A DNA stretch of 64,000 bases. It comes from Hansschlegelia beijingensis. GTDB taxonomy: Bacteria > Pseudomonadota > Alphaproteobacteria > Rhizobiales > Methylopilaceae. Positions within the stretch are counted from its first letter, which is position 1; each line of letters opens with the position of its first letter. A program made the position numbers and the translations under genes. Location: positions 1,178,001 through 1,242,000 of the forward strand of contig NZ_JACIDR010000001.1 of the NCBI RefSeq assembly GCF_014196425.1, read 5' to 3'. Shown one piece after another: positions 37,868 through 46,423 of this stretch. Under the pieces are notes generated by a model, which saw only the letters and a list, made by a program, of their open reading frames with translations, was not told the DNA's origin and searched no databases.

Positions 37868-38770
37868 ATGAAGCTCGTGCGATTCGGAGAGGCAGGCGCC
37901 GAGCGGCCCGGCCTGATCGACGCCGACGGCGCCATCCGGGACCTGAGCGACGTCGCGCCGGACATCGCCGGCGCGACTCTCACCAGGGCGGGCCTGGACC
38001 GCATCCGCAGCGTCGACGCATCGAGCCTCCCGATCGTTCCGGCGGACGCGCGCCTCGGGCCGTGCGTCGGCGGCGTGCGCAACTTCATCGGCGTGGGCCT
38101 GAACTTCGCCGACCACGCCGCCGAGACCGGGCTGCGGATCCCGCGCGAGCCGATCCTGTTCAACAAGGCGCCGAACTGCATCGTCGGCCCGAACGACGAC
38201 GTGATGCTCCCCCGGGGACACCAGCGCGTGGACTGGGAGGTCGAGCTCGCCTTCGTGATCGGCGACCGCGCGCTCTACGTCTCCGAGGAGGACGCGCTGT
38301 CCCACGTCGCAGGTCTCTGCGTCTGCAACGACGTCTCCGAGCGCTACTTCCAGACGGAACGCTCCGGCCAGTGGACCAAGGGCAAGGGCTGCCCGACCTT
38401 CGGTCCCCTCGGGCCGTGGCTCGTGACGCTGGACGAGATCGGCGACCTCGACAATCTGGAGATGTTCCTCGACATCAACGGCCGGCGCGCCCAGACCGGC
38501 AACACGTCGACGATGATCTTCAAGATCGCCTATCTGGTCAGCTACATCAGCCAGTTCATGGCGCTCGACCCGGGCGACGTGGTCACCACCGGGACGCCCC
38601 CCGGCGTCGGCATGGGGATGACGCCGCCGACCTATCTGAAGCCCGGCGACGTGATGCGCCTCGGCATCGAGGGGCTTGGCGAGCAGCAGCAGAAGGTGGT
38701 GGCCTTCCGCGAGGAAGTCGGCGCGCAGCCGTCCCACGCCTATCCGAGCGGCGTCGACTTCGCGCGCTGA
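37868..38770 (+). CDS. Fumarylacetoacetate-hydrolase-family protein
   Basis: A 300-residue FAH-fold enzyme. The metal site is seen as DWEVELAFVIG, and GVGLNFADHAAET plus GCPTFGPLGPW and VVTTGTPPGVGMG are family blocks. The sequence resembles the sugar-acid branch (2,4-diketo-3-deoxy acid hydrolase or ureidoglycolate-lyase-like) more than true fumarylacetoacetase. These enzymes cleave C-C bonds in beta-diketo acids with Mg or Mn. The substrate cannot be read from the context. The ATG at 37868 has GGGGAGA just upstream. Confidence 0.88.
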   Translation: MKLVRFGEAGAERPGLIDADGAIRDLSDVAPDIAGATLTRAGLDRIRSVDASSLPIVPADARLGPCVGGVRNFIGVGLNFADHAAETGLRIPREPILFNKAPNCIVGPNDDVMLPRGHQRVDWEVELAFVIGDRALYVSEEDALSHVAGLCVCNDVSERYFQTERSGQWTKGKGCPTFGPLGPWLVTLDEIGDLDNLEMFLDINGRRAQTGNTSTMIFKIAYLVSYISQFMALDPGDVVTTGTPPGVGMGMTPPTYLKPGDVMRLGIEGLGEQQQKVVAFREEVGAQPSHAYPSGVDFAR

Positions 38771-38881
38771 GGCGCCGCAGCGCCGGCCGTCGCCAGCTTC
38801 CTGGGGAAAACCTTCCCCTGACCCGCGACGCCGGCGCCGCGATGCGGCACGGTCCGCGGTCCAAGGGCGACTGGGAAGTGA

Positions 38882-40354
38882 ATGACGGTCGGCATCGACA
38901 TCGGGGCGCGGTCCGGCGGGCAGCGCGCCGTCTTCGACCTCGAGGAACTGCTCGCGACGCGTCTGCTGGTGCAGGGCAACTCGGGCTCGGGGAAGTCGCA
39001 TCTTCTGCGCCGCCTGCTCGAGCAAAGCGCCCCCTGGGTCCAGCAATGCGTCATCGACCCTGAGGGCGACTTCGTCACGCTCGCGGACGCGTTCGGCCAT
39101 GTCGTCATCGACGCCGCCAGCGTGGAGCGCGAACTCACGGCGATCGCCGAACGCGTGCGCCGGCACCGCGTCTCCGTGATCTTCAACCTCGAGGGCCTCG
39201 ACGTCGACCGCCAGATGCGGGCGGCGGCGGCTTTCCTGAACGGCCTGTTCGACGCGGACCGGGACAACTGGTACCCGGCTCTCGTCGTCGTGGACGAGGC
39301 GCAACTATTCGCGCCGGCGGCCTCCAGCGAGGCGGAGGAGGAGTCGCGGCGGCAGTCGCTGGGCGCCATGACGAACCTGATGTGCCGCGGCCGCAAGCGC
39401 GGCCTGGCGGGCGTCATCGCCACGCAGCGGCTTGCGAAGCTCGCCAAGAACGTCGCGGCGGAAGCCAGCAACTTCCTGATGGGCCGCACCTTCCTCGACA
39501 TCGACATGAGCCGGGCGGCCGACCTGCTCGGCATGGAACGTCGGCAGGCCGAGACGTTCCGGAACCTGGACCGCGGCCAGTTCGTCGCCCTGGGCCCAGC
39601 GATCGGCCGCAAGCCGGAGCGGGTCGCGATCGGCCCGGTCAAGACCGAAGCGCGCGGCGGCGGGCCCAAGCTGACGCCGCTGCCGGAAGCCGGCGAGGAC
39701 GCCGCAGGACTGATCTTCAGCCGGGGAGCGGACGAGATCCGCCCCCGCCCGGCGCCCGCGACCGCCTCGGTCGCGGACGTTCTGGCGCAGCTCTCGCAGC
39801 CGCGGGTCGACGCAGACGCGCCCCCGCCGCCGGCCGATCTGTTCGCCGGCGCGGAGCGGGAGGCGAAGATCGCGACGATCATGGCCGAGATGATGGCGGA
39901 GCCGGAGGCCGGATTTCAGCCCGTGTCGCTGCTCTATCAGGACTTTCTGGTCCGCTGCCGCATCGCCCGGTTGCCCGGAGAGGCGCCGGACCTGCCTCGT
40001 TTCCGCCGCGAGCTCGCGCTCGCCAAGGCGGGGCTGGATCAGGGCTCCGTCGAGTCGTCCGATTGGGACCAGGCGACGCTCGTCGCCGCCTCGCTCCCGG
40101 AGGACGTCCGCGGCGTATTCCTGCTGATCGCGCAGGCCGCCCACGGCAAGCATCCCTGCCCGTCCGACGCGGAGATCGCACGCGCCTACGGCACCCGTTC
40201 GACCGGACGCGCCCGCCGCTTGCTCACCTATATGGAGGAGCGCGGTTTCCTGAGCTGCGCCGCCGACCTGCGCGGCAACCGCATCGTCATGCTCCCGGAT
40301 CTCGGCTGGCAGACCGCGCCCGGTCCGGCGGAAGCGCCCGCCGCGGTCGGCTGA
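38882..40354 (+). CDS. HerA/DUF87-like ATP-binding protein
   Basis: A 490-residue P-loop ATPase. Walker A is VQGNSGSGKSHLLRRLLE and Walker B is PALVVVDEAQLF. ATQRLAKLAKNVAAEASN is a sensor/arginine-finger-like block of the HerA-FtsK branch. After the ATPase core a Pro-rich linker (about 300-325) leads to a helical C-terminal domain ending in a winged-helix-like segment (DAEIARAYGTRSTGRARRLLTYMEERGFL). HerA-type ATPases move DNA in repair or plasmid transfer; a standalone chromosomal form in Rhizobiales has no assigned role. No NurA-type nuclease is adjacent. The stop is 10 nt from the converging nuclease-fold gene. Confidence 0.85.
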   Translation: MTVGIDIGARSGGQRAVFDLEELLATRLLVQGNSGSGKSHLLRRLLEQSAPWVQQCVIDPEGDFVTLADAFGHVVIDAASVERELTAIAERVRRHRVSVIFNLEGLDVDRQMRAAAAFLNGLFDADRDNWYPALVVVDEAQLFAPAASSEAEEESRRQSLGAMTNLMCRGRKRGLAGVIATQRLAKLAKNVAAEASNFLMGRTFLDIDMSRAADLLGMERRQAETFRNLDRGQFVALGPAIGRKPERVAIGPVKTEARGGGPKLTPLPEAGEDAAGLIFSRGADEIRPRPAPATASVADVLAQLSQPRVDADAPPPPADLFAGAEREAKIATIMAEMMAEPEAGFQPVSLLYQDFLVRCRIARLPGEAPDLPRFRRELALAKAGLDQGSVESSDWDQATLVAASLPEDVRGVFLLIAQAAHGKHPCPSDAEIARAYGTRSTGRARRLLTYMEERGFLSCAADLRGNRIVMLPDLGWQTAPGPAEAPAAVG

Positions 40355-40364
40355 CCTTCAGGGA

Positions 40365-41087
40365 TCAGGCCGCGCTCCGGACGTCGCCCACCCGCGCCGA
40401 GAGGTCGATCCGGGCGACCAGCGGGAGGTGATCGGACGCCTTGCGCGCAAGCGGCGTGTTGTGGACCGCGAGATCGTTGATCAGCCCTCGCGGCCAGCCG
40501 ATGATCCGGTCCAGCGGGAAGATCGGCCTTCGGGAGGGGAAGCTCGGCAGCGGGTGGGCCTCGCCGAACAGCGGCTCGAACACGTTGAGAGCCGACCGGC
40601 GCTTGCGACGCCATTCGTTGAGGTCGCCGAGCAGGATCGTGGGCATCGGCGGCAGGTCCTTGAAGGCGGCAAGCAACGCGTTCGCCTGGCTCACGCGCGA
40701 TCGCCGCAGCAGACCGAAATGCGCCGCGATGACGCGGAACTGCCCCTCTCCGAGATCGAGCTCCGAGATGATCGCCCCGCGCGGCTCGATGCCCGGAAGC
40801 CGCAGCCGCAGCCTTCGATAATGCGTGGGCTCCCCCGCCACCAGCAGGGCGTTGCCATGCCAGCCGTGACCTTCCGGCGCGTCGGATTGCGCAAGCAGGT
40901 GCAGGCCCGCCTCGCGTTTCAGCTCGACCGGATCGAGAAGGCCGATGCGCTGGCCGAAGCGGTGGTCGACCTCCTGGAGGGCGACGAGTTGCGGGCCGAT
41001 CTCCTTCAGCACCTGGACGATCCGGTCGGGCCGCACCTGGCCGTCCGTTCCGCGGCACTTGTGTATGTTGTAGGACGCGACTCTCAA
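40365..41087 (-). CDS. Endonuclease/exonuclease/phosphatase-family protein
   Basis: A 240-residue EEP-fold enzyme. Motifs: RVASYNIHKCRGTDG at the N-terminus, VALQEVDHR with the metal-binding Glu, HFGLLRRSR, LLGDLNEWRR with catalytic Asp/Asn, and the terminal SDHLPLVARI with Asp-His. It starts with a TTG at 41087, 17 nt after the cardiolipin synthase stop, a pairing seen in many alphaproteobacteria. Substrates in this family range from DNA to phospholipids; linkage to cls suggests, but does not prove, lipid phosphoester chemistry. Confidence 0.9.
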   Translation of the reverse strand: MRVASYNIHKCRGTDGQVRPDRIVQVLKEIGPQLVALQEVDHRFGQRIGLLDPVELKREAGLHLLAQSDAPEGHGWHGNALLVAGEPTHYRRLRLRLPGIEPRGAIISELDLGEGQFRVIAAHFGLLRRSRVSQANALLAAFKDLPPMPTILLGDLNEWRRKRRSALNVFEPLFGEAHPLPSFPSRRPIFPLDRIIGWPRGLINDLAVHNTPLARKASDHLPLVARIDLSARVGDVRSAA

Positions 41088-41103
41088 GCGGACCTCGACC
41101 CTT

Positions 41104-42525
41104 TCAGATGTAGGGGGACATCAGCCTGGCCGAGGCGTCCCGCAATTTCGTGATGAAATGGCGACCGTCGACCTCCGCCGCCGTGATGGGCTCCCCGCAT
41201 TTCTCCTTGATGATCGCCGAGAGCTTTCGCGCGAACTCCGGATCGTAGAACTCCACTGTCAGCTCGAAGTTCAGCCGGAGACTGCGGCTGTCCCAGTTCG
41301 CGCTTCCGATCAGGCTCCACTCGTCATCCACCGTCATCAGCTTGGAGTGGTCGAACGGCGGAGGTGACCGCCAGAGCTGGCATCCCGCTTCGATCAGCGG
41401 CGAGATATGGGCGCTGCTCGCCCACGCGACGAGCCGGTGATTGTTGACGGCCGGCATGACCAGGCGAACCTTCACCCCTCTCAGGGCCGCGAGTTGCAAC
41501 GCCGTAAGTAGCTGTTCCTCTGGCAGGAAATAGGGCGTCGCTATGTTGATCGAGCGGCGCGCCGAAGCGATTGCGGAGAGAAGCACCAGCACAAGCTGGT
41601 CGACGGACTGGTCAGGCCCGGAAGCGATCGCGCGGGCGAACGCCCGATGCGCCTCCGCCGCGTGAGGAACGTGCGGCTTCCGCAAAGGTTCGCCAGTCGT
41701 GAAGTGCCAGTCGTCGTCGAACCCCTCCGCGATCTGCCTGACGACCGGTCCAGACAGCCGGAAATGGACGTCGTGCACCGGGCATTTTGAGGGCCAGTCC
41801 CTCAGATTCTCCGCGCCGATGTTCAGACCACCGACGAACGCGGTCTCCCCGTCCACGATCAGCGCCTTCTTGTGCAGCCGCAGGTCGAGCAGCGGCATCT
41901 TCCACGGCCAGATCGAATGCAGGAATCTTGCCGCCGGCACGCCCTCCCGACGCAGCGCGTGATAGGCGGGCGAGCGGAAGAAGCCGCCGCCCATCCCGTC
42001 GATCAGCACGCGAACCGCGACGCCCCGGCGGTGGGCCCGGGCGAGCGCCTGCACGAATGGCAGCCCGGCCTCGTCGACGCGGAAGATGAAGGTCGCGAGA
42101 TCGACCGAGCGCGTGGCCTGGTCGATCGCCGCCACCATCTGCGGATAGCCTTCGTCGCCGCAGTGCAGGATCTGCTCGACGGCGGCGGGCTCGACGTCCA
42201 GACCCGTGATCGCGCCGACGGCGATCTGCAGACGCTCCGTCTGGGGACTCGGCGCCCCGCCGCCGGTGCGATGGCGGGCATGGCGCGAGTGACGGCCTCT
42301 CAGCCTGCGGGCGCGCCGATGCACGCGGTTGATGCCGAAGCCGACGTAGAGCAGCGGGCCGAAGAAGGGCGAAAGCCAGGATATGCCGATCCAGCCGATC
42401 GCCGCGCGGACGTCGCGCTTGTTCATCAGCGCGTGGACCGTCACAGCGGCCGCGAAGGTGACGTGCAGGCCGCTGAGCAGAAGCTCCTGGTGTCCGAGCA
42501 GATCTATGATCGCGGCGATCTCCAT
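41104..42525 (-). CDS. cls: Cardiolipin synthase (phospholipase D type)
   Basis: A 473-residue membrane enzyme joining two phosphatidylglycerols to cardiolipin. Two hydrophobic segments at the N-terminus (LLLSGLHVTFAAAVTVHAL and IGWIGISWLSPFFGPLLYVG) anchor it. The two HKD motifs are HKKALIVDGETAFVGG and HSKLMTVDDEWSLIGSANWD, both complete. The ATG at 42525 opens MEIAAIIDLLGHQ. It is probably co-transcribed with the EEP-family gene downstream. Confidence 0.93.
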   Translation of the reverse strand: MEIAAIIDLLGHQELLLSGLHVTFAAAVTVHALMNKRDVRAAIGWIGISWLSPFFGPLLYVGFGINRVHRRARRLRGRHSRHARHRTGGGAPSPQTERLQIAVGAITGLDVEPAAVEQILHCGDEGYPQMVAAIDQATRSVDLATFIFRVDEAGLPFVQALARAHRRGVAVRVLIDGMGGGFFRSPAYHALRREGVPAARFLHSIWPWKMPLLDLRLHKKALIVDGETAFVGGLNIGAENLRDWPSKCPVHDVHFRLSGPVVRQIAEGFDDDWHFTTGEPLRKPHVPHAAEAHRAFARAIASGPDQSVDQLVLVLLSAIASARRSINIATPYFLPEEQLLTALQLAALRGVKVRLVMPAVNNHRLVAWASSAHISPLIEAGCQLWRSPPPFDHSKLMTVDDEWSLIGSANWDSRSLRLNFELTVEFYDPEFARKLSAIIKEKCGEPITAAEVDGRHFITKLRDASARLMSPYI

Positions 42526-42680
42526 CTAGCCCCGCGTGCGAGGCGGCGCGCTGACCGGCGTCCGCGCTCCGGACCAGCGGCGCGCCTCCCGCCCATCGGG
42601 ACCGGCGCGCTTGTTATAGCGCGGGCGCGCTGACAGACGGCGAAACGCGGCTGGCCGTGGCGACGCCACGGCGCGCCGGC

Positions 42681-43292
42681 TCATTCCATGACGGCCGCCT
42701 TCATGATACACACCATCGTCGCGTGCAACGGCTGGTCGCCCACGGCCCGCACGACATGCGGCCTGTCGCAGCGGTAGCGCAGCGTTTCGCCGGCCTTCGC
42801 GTGCTCCACGACGCCCGCGACCGTCACCTCGGCCTCGCCCGAAAGCACCGAAAGGCACTCCAGCGATCCGCGCTGATGCCCCTCAGACTCGAGAGCCCCG
42901 CCGGGCTCCGCGTTGACGTCGTACCACTGCAGCCATTCGACGGTCTTGATCCAGCCGATGATCGACAGCCGCATCTTGCCGTCGTCGGACACGATGTGCG
43001 GCGTGTCGCGGCGGGCGAGCTTCTCGACGAAGGGTTCTTCATCCGCGGAAGCCAGCACGCGGTCGATCGACACGTCGAGCGCCTGGGACAGGCGCCAGAT
43101 GGTGGCGAGCGTCGGGTTCGTCTCGTTGCGCTCGATCTGGCTGATGATCGACTTCGCGACGCCGGACTGCTCTGCCAGCTCGGAAAGAGAGAAGTTGTAG
43201 GCCTTCCGCAGCCTCTGGACCGTCTTGCCCAGCTGGCCCGAGACGAAGTGCGCCCCCGTCTCGAGATCGGTCCGCCCCCGCCCGGCCATCAT
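42681..43292 (-). CDS. XRE-family regulator with C-terminal cupin domain
   Basis: A 203-residue transcription factor. The helix-turn-helix (about 20-75) reads VQRLRKAYNFSLSELAEQSG...SIISQIERNETNPTL in order, a classical HTH_3. The C-terminal half is a cupin sensor (RGSLECLSVLSGEAEVTVAG and AGETLRYRCDRPHVVRA). This architecture commonly represses genes for small-molecule catabolism, with the cupin binding an effector. The first ATG (43292) is followed by a second; AGGA precedes. Targets are unknown; thiD lies 76 nt upstream on the same strand. Confidence 0.93.
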   Translation of the reverse strand: MMAGRGRTDLETGAHFVSGQLGKTVQRLRKAYNFSLSELAEQSGVAKSIISQIERNETNPTLATIWRLSQALDVSIDRVLASADEEPFVEKLARRDTPHIVSDDGKMRLSIIGWIKTVEWLQWYDVNAEPGGALESEGHQRGSLECLSVLSGEAEVTVAGVVEHAKAGETLRYRCDRPHVVRAVGDQPLHATMVCIMKAAVME

Positions 43293-43368
43293 TCATCCTG
43301 TTGTTTGAAGGGTCGAACACCCGTTCGTCAGGACGGACGCTACTGGGCTCGCGGGCTTGTCGCAAGCG

Positions 43369-44187
43369 TCAGCGGTCGTCGGGCGACCACCACCGCGCGA
43401 AATGATGGACCGGCCCGTGGCCGCGGCCGACCGAGAGCCCGTCGGCGGCGGCGAGCGCCTCGGCGAGATAGGACCGGGCCGCCCGCACCGCGTCTTCCAG
43501 CGCCGCGCCTTGCGCGAGCTTGGCCGCGATCGCGGAGGACAGCGTGCAGCCCGTGCCATGCGTATTCCGGGTCCGCAGGCGCGGCCCCGTTATCCGGCTC
43601 GCCGAGCCGTCCGGGGCGATCAGCACGTCGACGCTCTCCGGGCCGTCGGCATGGCCGCCCTTGACCAGAACGGCACGGGCGCCGAGGCGCTGGAGCGCCC
43701 GCCCCTGCTCCGCCATCTCGTCCTCGCTGTCTGCGGGATCGCAATCGAGCAGCGCCGCCGCCTCAGGGAGATTCGGGGTGAGCAACAGCGCCAGAGGCGC
43801 CAGACGCGACCGCAGCGCCTCGATCGCGTCGCCGGCGAGCAGGCGTGCGCCGGAGGACGCGATCATGACCGGGTCGATCACGACCTTGTCGACGCGGTGA
43901 CGGACCAGGGCGTCTGCGATCGCTTCGATCGACTCGGCCCGCGAAACCATCCCGATCTTCACGGCCCCGACGGCCAGATCCTCCATCACGGCGTCGATCT
44001 GGGCCGCGATGAATTCCGGCGGGGCGTCATGTATGGCGGTCACGCCACGGGTGTTCTGCGCCGTCAGGGCGACGATCGCGGAAGCGCCATAGACGCCAAG
44101 CGCCGAAAACGTCTTGAGGTCGGCCTGAATCCCCGCGCCGCCCGATGAATCGGAGCCCGCGATGGTGAGCGCGATCGGAACAGCCAT
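43369..44187 (-). CDS. thiD: Hydroxymethylpyrimidine kinase / phosphomethylpyrimidine kinase
   Basis: Phosphorylates HMP and then HMP-phosphate for thiamine synthesis. A 272-residue ribokinase-fold protein beginning ALTIAGSDSSGGAGIQADLKTF, the ThiD signature. GLTAQNT-type block is VALTAQNTRGV, and the anion-hole region RTRNTHGTGCTLSSAIAAKL contains the catalytic GTGC. No TPP riboswitch-like leader is seen: it follows the PAP2 gene by 51 nt and may share its transcript. Other thi genes are not in the window. Confidence 0.95.
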   Translation of the reverse strand: MAVPIALTIAGSDSSGGAGIQADLKTFSALGVYGASAIVALTAQNTRGVTAIHDAPPEFIAAQIDAVMEDLAVGAVKIGMVSRAESIEAIADALVRHRVDKVVIDPVMIASSGARLLAGDAIEALRSRLAPLALLLTPNLPEAAALLDCDPADSEDEMAEQGRALQRLGARAVLVKGGHADGPESVDVLIAPDGSASRITGPRLRTRNTHGTGCTLSSAIAAKLAQGAALEDAVRAARSYLAEALAAADGLSVGRGHGPVHHFARWWSPDDR

Positions 44188-44238
44188 GGCCTCTGATACG
44201 GTCCCGTTCCTCAGCGGCCAAGACTCGGCCGCATCGCC

Positions 44239-44967
44239 TCAGCCGGATTGAGTCTCATTGTCGCGCGGCTTGAGCCAGCGCGCGATCATCCAGCACAGCA
44301 GGGCCCAGGAGGCGCCGAGGGTCCAGCCCGCCAGCACGTCCGTCGGATAGTGCACGCCGAGGAACACGCGGCTGAAGCCGACCATCAGCGTCAGCAGGCC
44401 GGCCACCGCGAAGATGTAGCCGCGCACGACCTTCTTGCGTTCGGTCCGCGCCAGCAGGGCGCCGAGCGTCAGGAAGGTCGCCGCCGCTCCCATGGCGTGG
44501 CCGCTGGGGAAGCTCATCGAGTGGACGGCCACCAGATGATCGACCAGATCGGGCCGCGGCCGCGCGAAGATGTTCTTCAACAGATTGGTGAGGATCGAGC
44601 CGCCGATCACCGAGCCGGCGACCAGCGCCGCGTTCGCGAACCGCCGGGTCACCAGCAGGTAGGAGACCACCAGCACGGTCAGAAGCGTCAGCACCGTCAC
44701 GCCGCCAAGCGCCGTGACGTCGGCCATCATGATCTCAAGCCACTGTGGCCCGATCGGGCGCGCCCGGTCGTTGGGGTCGCGCAGCGCGAGCAGAATGGCC
44801 TCGTCGAAGGCGCGCGTGTCGCCTTCCGCCATATTGTCGCTGATGCGCAGGAAGGCGAATGCGAGCCCCGAACACAGCAGGAAGGCGACGAGCGTGCCGA
44901 ACTCCGGCAGTCGCCAGGACGGCGTCCACCGGACAACAGAGAAAAGCGGCTTGCGCGCAGGTTCCAT
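44239..44967 (-). CDS. PAP2-family membrane phosphatase
   Basis: A 242-residue integral membrane phosphatase with about six hydrophobic segments. The three PAP2 motifs are complete: KNIFARPRP, FPSGHA and SRVFLGVHYPTD, giving the catalytic His pair. Such enzymes dephosphorylate phosphatidic acid, phosphatidylglycerophosphate or undecaprenyl pyrophosphate; the substrate cannot be told here. It ends 51 nt before thiD. Confidence 0.93.
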   Translation of the reverse strand: MEPARKPLFSVVRWTPSWRLPEFGTLVAFLLCSGLAFAFLRISDNMAEGDTRAFDEAILLALRDPNDRARPIGPQWLEIMMADVTALGGVTVLTLLTVLVVSYLLVTRRFANAALVAGSVIGGSILTNLLKNIFARPRPDLVDHLVAVHSMSFPSGHAMGAAATFLTLGALLARTERKKVVRGYIFAVAGLLTLMVGFSRVFLGVHYPTDVLAGWTLGASWALLCWMIARWLKPRDNETQSG

Positions 44968-45031
44968 ATCACCGACCCGAGATGCTGAGGTGGGTCGGAG
45001 ATAGCGCCGGCGCCGGCGTCGACAGCCCCAC

Positions 45032-45442
45032 CTAGGCGTCGCGCTCCTCGACCCGCGCCAGCCCGGCCTTGTCCTTCGTCGGGCCGGGATGGTCCTGTGA
45101 CGCCTCGCCTGTGCGCGGCTGGTCGGTCGGCGCCTTCTCGGCCTCGCCGCGGGTGGGGCGTTTGCCCTCCGCCGCCTGCTTCAGGATGGTGAGCGCCTCC
45201 AGCACATGCGGCTCGAGCCCCCGCCCGCCGGTCGCATCGATATGGCGGAAGATTTCAGCACGCATGCGCGGATCCCAGAAATGCTGGATGTGGTCCAGCA
45301 CGCCGGGGACGACCTTCTCCTTGGGCTGGCTCTTGAAGAACCACCCGATCTGGTTCGCCATGTAGATCAAGCGATCGAGCGTCGTCTTGTGGTGGTGGCC
45401 CTGCGCCTCAGCGACGCCCGCGCTGCCCGGCTGTGCGGTCAT
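45032..45442 (-). CDS. fdsD: NAD-dependent formate dehydrogenase delta subunit
   Basis: A 136-residue FdsD. The conserved part is LDRLIYMANQIGWFFKSQP followed by HIQHFWDPRMRAEIF, the FdsD signature. About 45 extra charged and proline-containing residues at the end make it longer than most delta subunits. It is needed for maturation or stability of the complex rather than holding a cofactor. Its ATG overlaps the fdhD stop (ATGA), fixing the start, and it is the last gene of fdsGBACD. Confidence 0.92.
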   Translation of the reverse strand: MTAQPGSAGVAEAQGHHHKTTLDRLIYMANQIGWFFKSQPKEKVVPGVLDHIQHFWDPRMRAEIFRHIDATGGRGLEPHVLEALTILKQAAEGKRPTRGEAEKAPTDQPRTGEASQDHPGPTKDKAGLARVEERDA

Positions 45443-46290
45443 TGTCCGGCTCCTCCGGCCGCGAGCTTCTCCGGCTCGGCGGCGATGATGCGATGGTGAT
45501 GCGTGAAGACTTCGAAGCCGTCCGACCGAGCGATGGCGGCCAGCGTGATTCCGGCCTCGTCGGCCATCCGCACGCCGAGCGCCGTCGGCGCCGAGACCGC
45601 CACGACAAGCCCGACGCCGACCACAGCGGCCTTCTGGATCATCTCGACCGACACCCGGCTCGTGAGGACCACGAAGCCGTCCTCGGTCCCCTCGCCCGCA
45701 CGCGCCAGGGCGCCGGCGAGCTTGTCGAGAGCGTTGTGCCGTCCGACGTCCTCTCGGACTGCGATGAGGCCGGTCTCCGGGCGGAAAAAGCCTGCGGCGT
45801 GCACGGCGCGGGTCGCGTGATTGAGCGCCTGCGCGCGGCTCAGCGCCTCCAGGGCCTCGTGGATCTCGCTGGCGGAGAACGTCCGCTCGGCCTCGACGCG
45901 CCGGGCCGGCTTCACGGCCTGCTCGAGGCTGTCGATGCCGCACAGCCCGCAGCCGGTCGGACCGGCGAGATTGCGCCGGCGCCGTCCCAACCGCTCGCCA
46001 AGCCCTCGCTTGAGCCACATGCGCGCCTCCAGCCCGGCGTCGGCGTGCTCGACGATCTCAAGGCTTTCGATCTCCTCGGGCGCGCCGATGATGCCCTCAG
46101 TCAGGCTGAAGCCGATGGCGAAGTCCTCCACGTCCTGGGGGCTCGCCATCATCACGGCTTCGGTGCCGCCGTCATAGACGATCGCGATCGCGGTCTCGGC
46201 CGGGCTTGCGCGCTCGGACGTCTCGAGCGCGACGCCGTCGCGCCAGACGGTGCGGGAGATGCGGACGACAGCGGACGGAAGGTTGGTCAT
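45439..46290 (-). CDS. fdhD: Formate dehydrogenase accessory sulfurtransferase FdhD (FdsC)
   Basis: Passes sulfur from a cysteine desulfurase to the molybdenum cofactor, which activates formate dehydrogenase. A 283-residue protein with the sulfur-transferring CxxC in PTGCGLCGIDSL and the start block SERASPAETAIAIVYDG. RETGLIAVREDVGRHNALDK is present as PETGLIAVREDVGRHNALDK. It sits between fdsA and fdsD. The 133-bp gap to fdsA is unusual for the operon and carries a REP-like palindrome. The ATG at 46290 opens MTNLPSAVVRIS. Confidence 0.95.
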   Translation of the reverse strand: MTNLPSAVVRISRTVWRDGVALETSERASPAETAIAIVYDGGTEAVMMASPQDVEDFAIGFSLTEGIIGAPEEIESLEIVEHADAGLEARMWLKRGLGERLGRRRRNLAGPTGCGLCGIDSLEQAVKPARRVEAERTFSASEIHEALEALSRAQALNHATRAVHAAGFFRPETGLIAVREDVGRHNALDKLAGALARAGEGTEDGFVVLTSRVSVEMIQKAAVVGVGLVVAVSAPTALGVRMADEAGITLAAIARSDGFEVFTHHHRIIAAEPEKLAAGGAGQ

Positions 46291-46305
46291 GACCGATCAT
46301 ACGAC

Positions 46306-46410
46306 GTCATCCCGGCGCAAGGTAAGGGACGAGAACGGGGATCGAGCGCCGCGCCGGGCTTCATCTCAGAGCGATCCCGGACCGGCGCTCCAAGCGCCGT
46401 CCGGGATGAC
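46306..46410. repeat. REP-like palindromic element between fdhD and fdsA
   Basis: A unit of 105 bp bounded by GTCATCCCGG (46306-46315) and its exact complement CCGGGATGAC (46401-46410). Within it, ATCCCGGA (46374-46381) and CGGCGC (46383-46388) pair with GCGCCG (46394-46399) and TCCGGGAT (46400-46407) to form a near-perfect long hairpin. The motif resembles palindromic intergenic repeats scattered in Rhizobiales genomes. It could stabilise or attenuate the message between fdsA and fdhD. Confidence 0.7.
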
Positions 46411-46423
46411 CTTCTGACAAAGC

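Noticed and set aside
43293-44238. Possible TPP riboswitch for thiD
   Set aside because: thiD follows the PAP2 gene by 51 nt and no THI-box-like sequence is seen.
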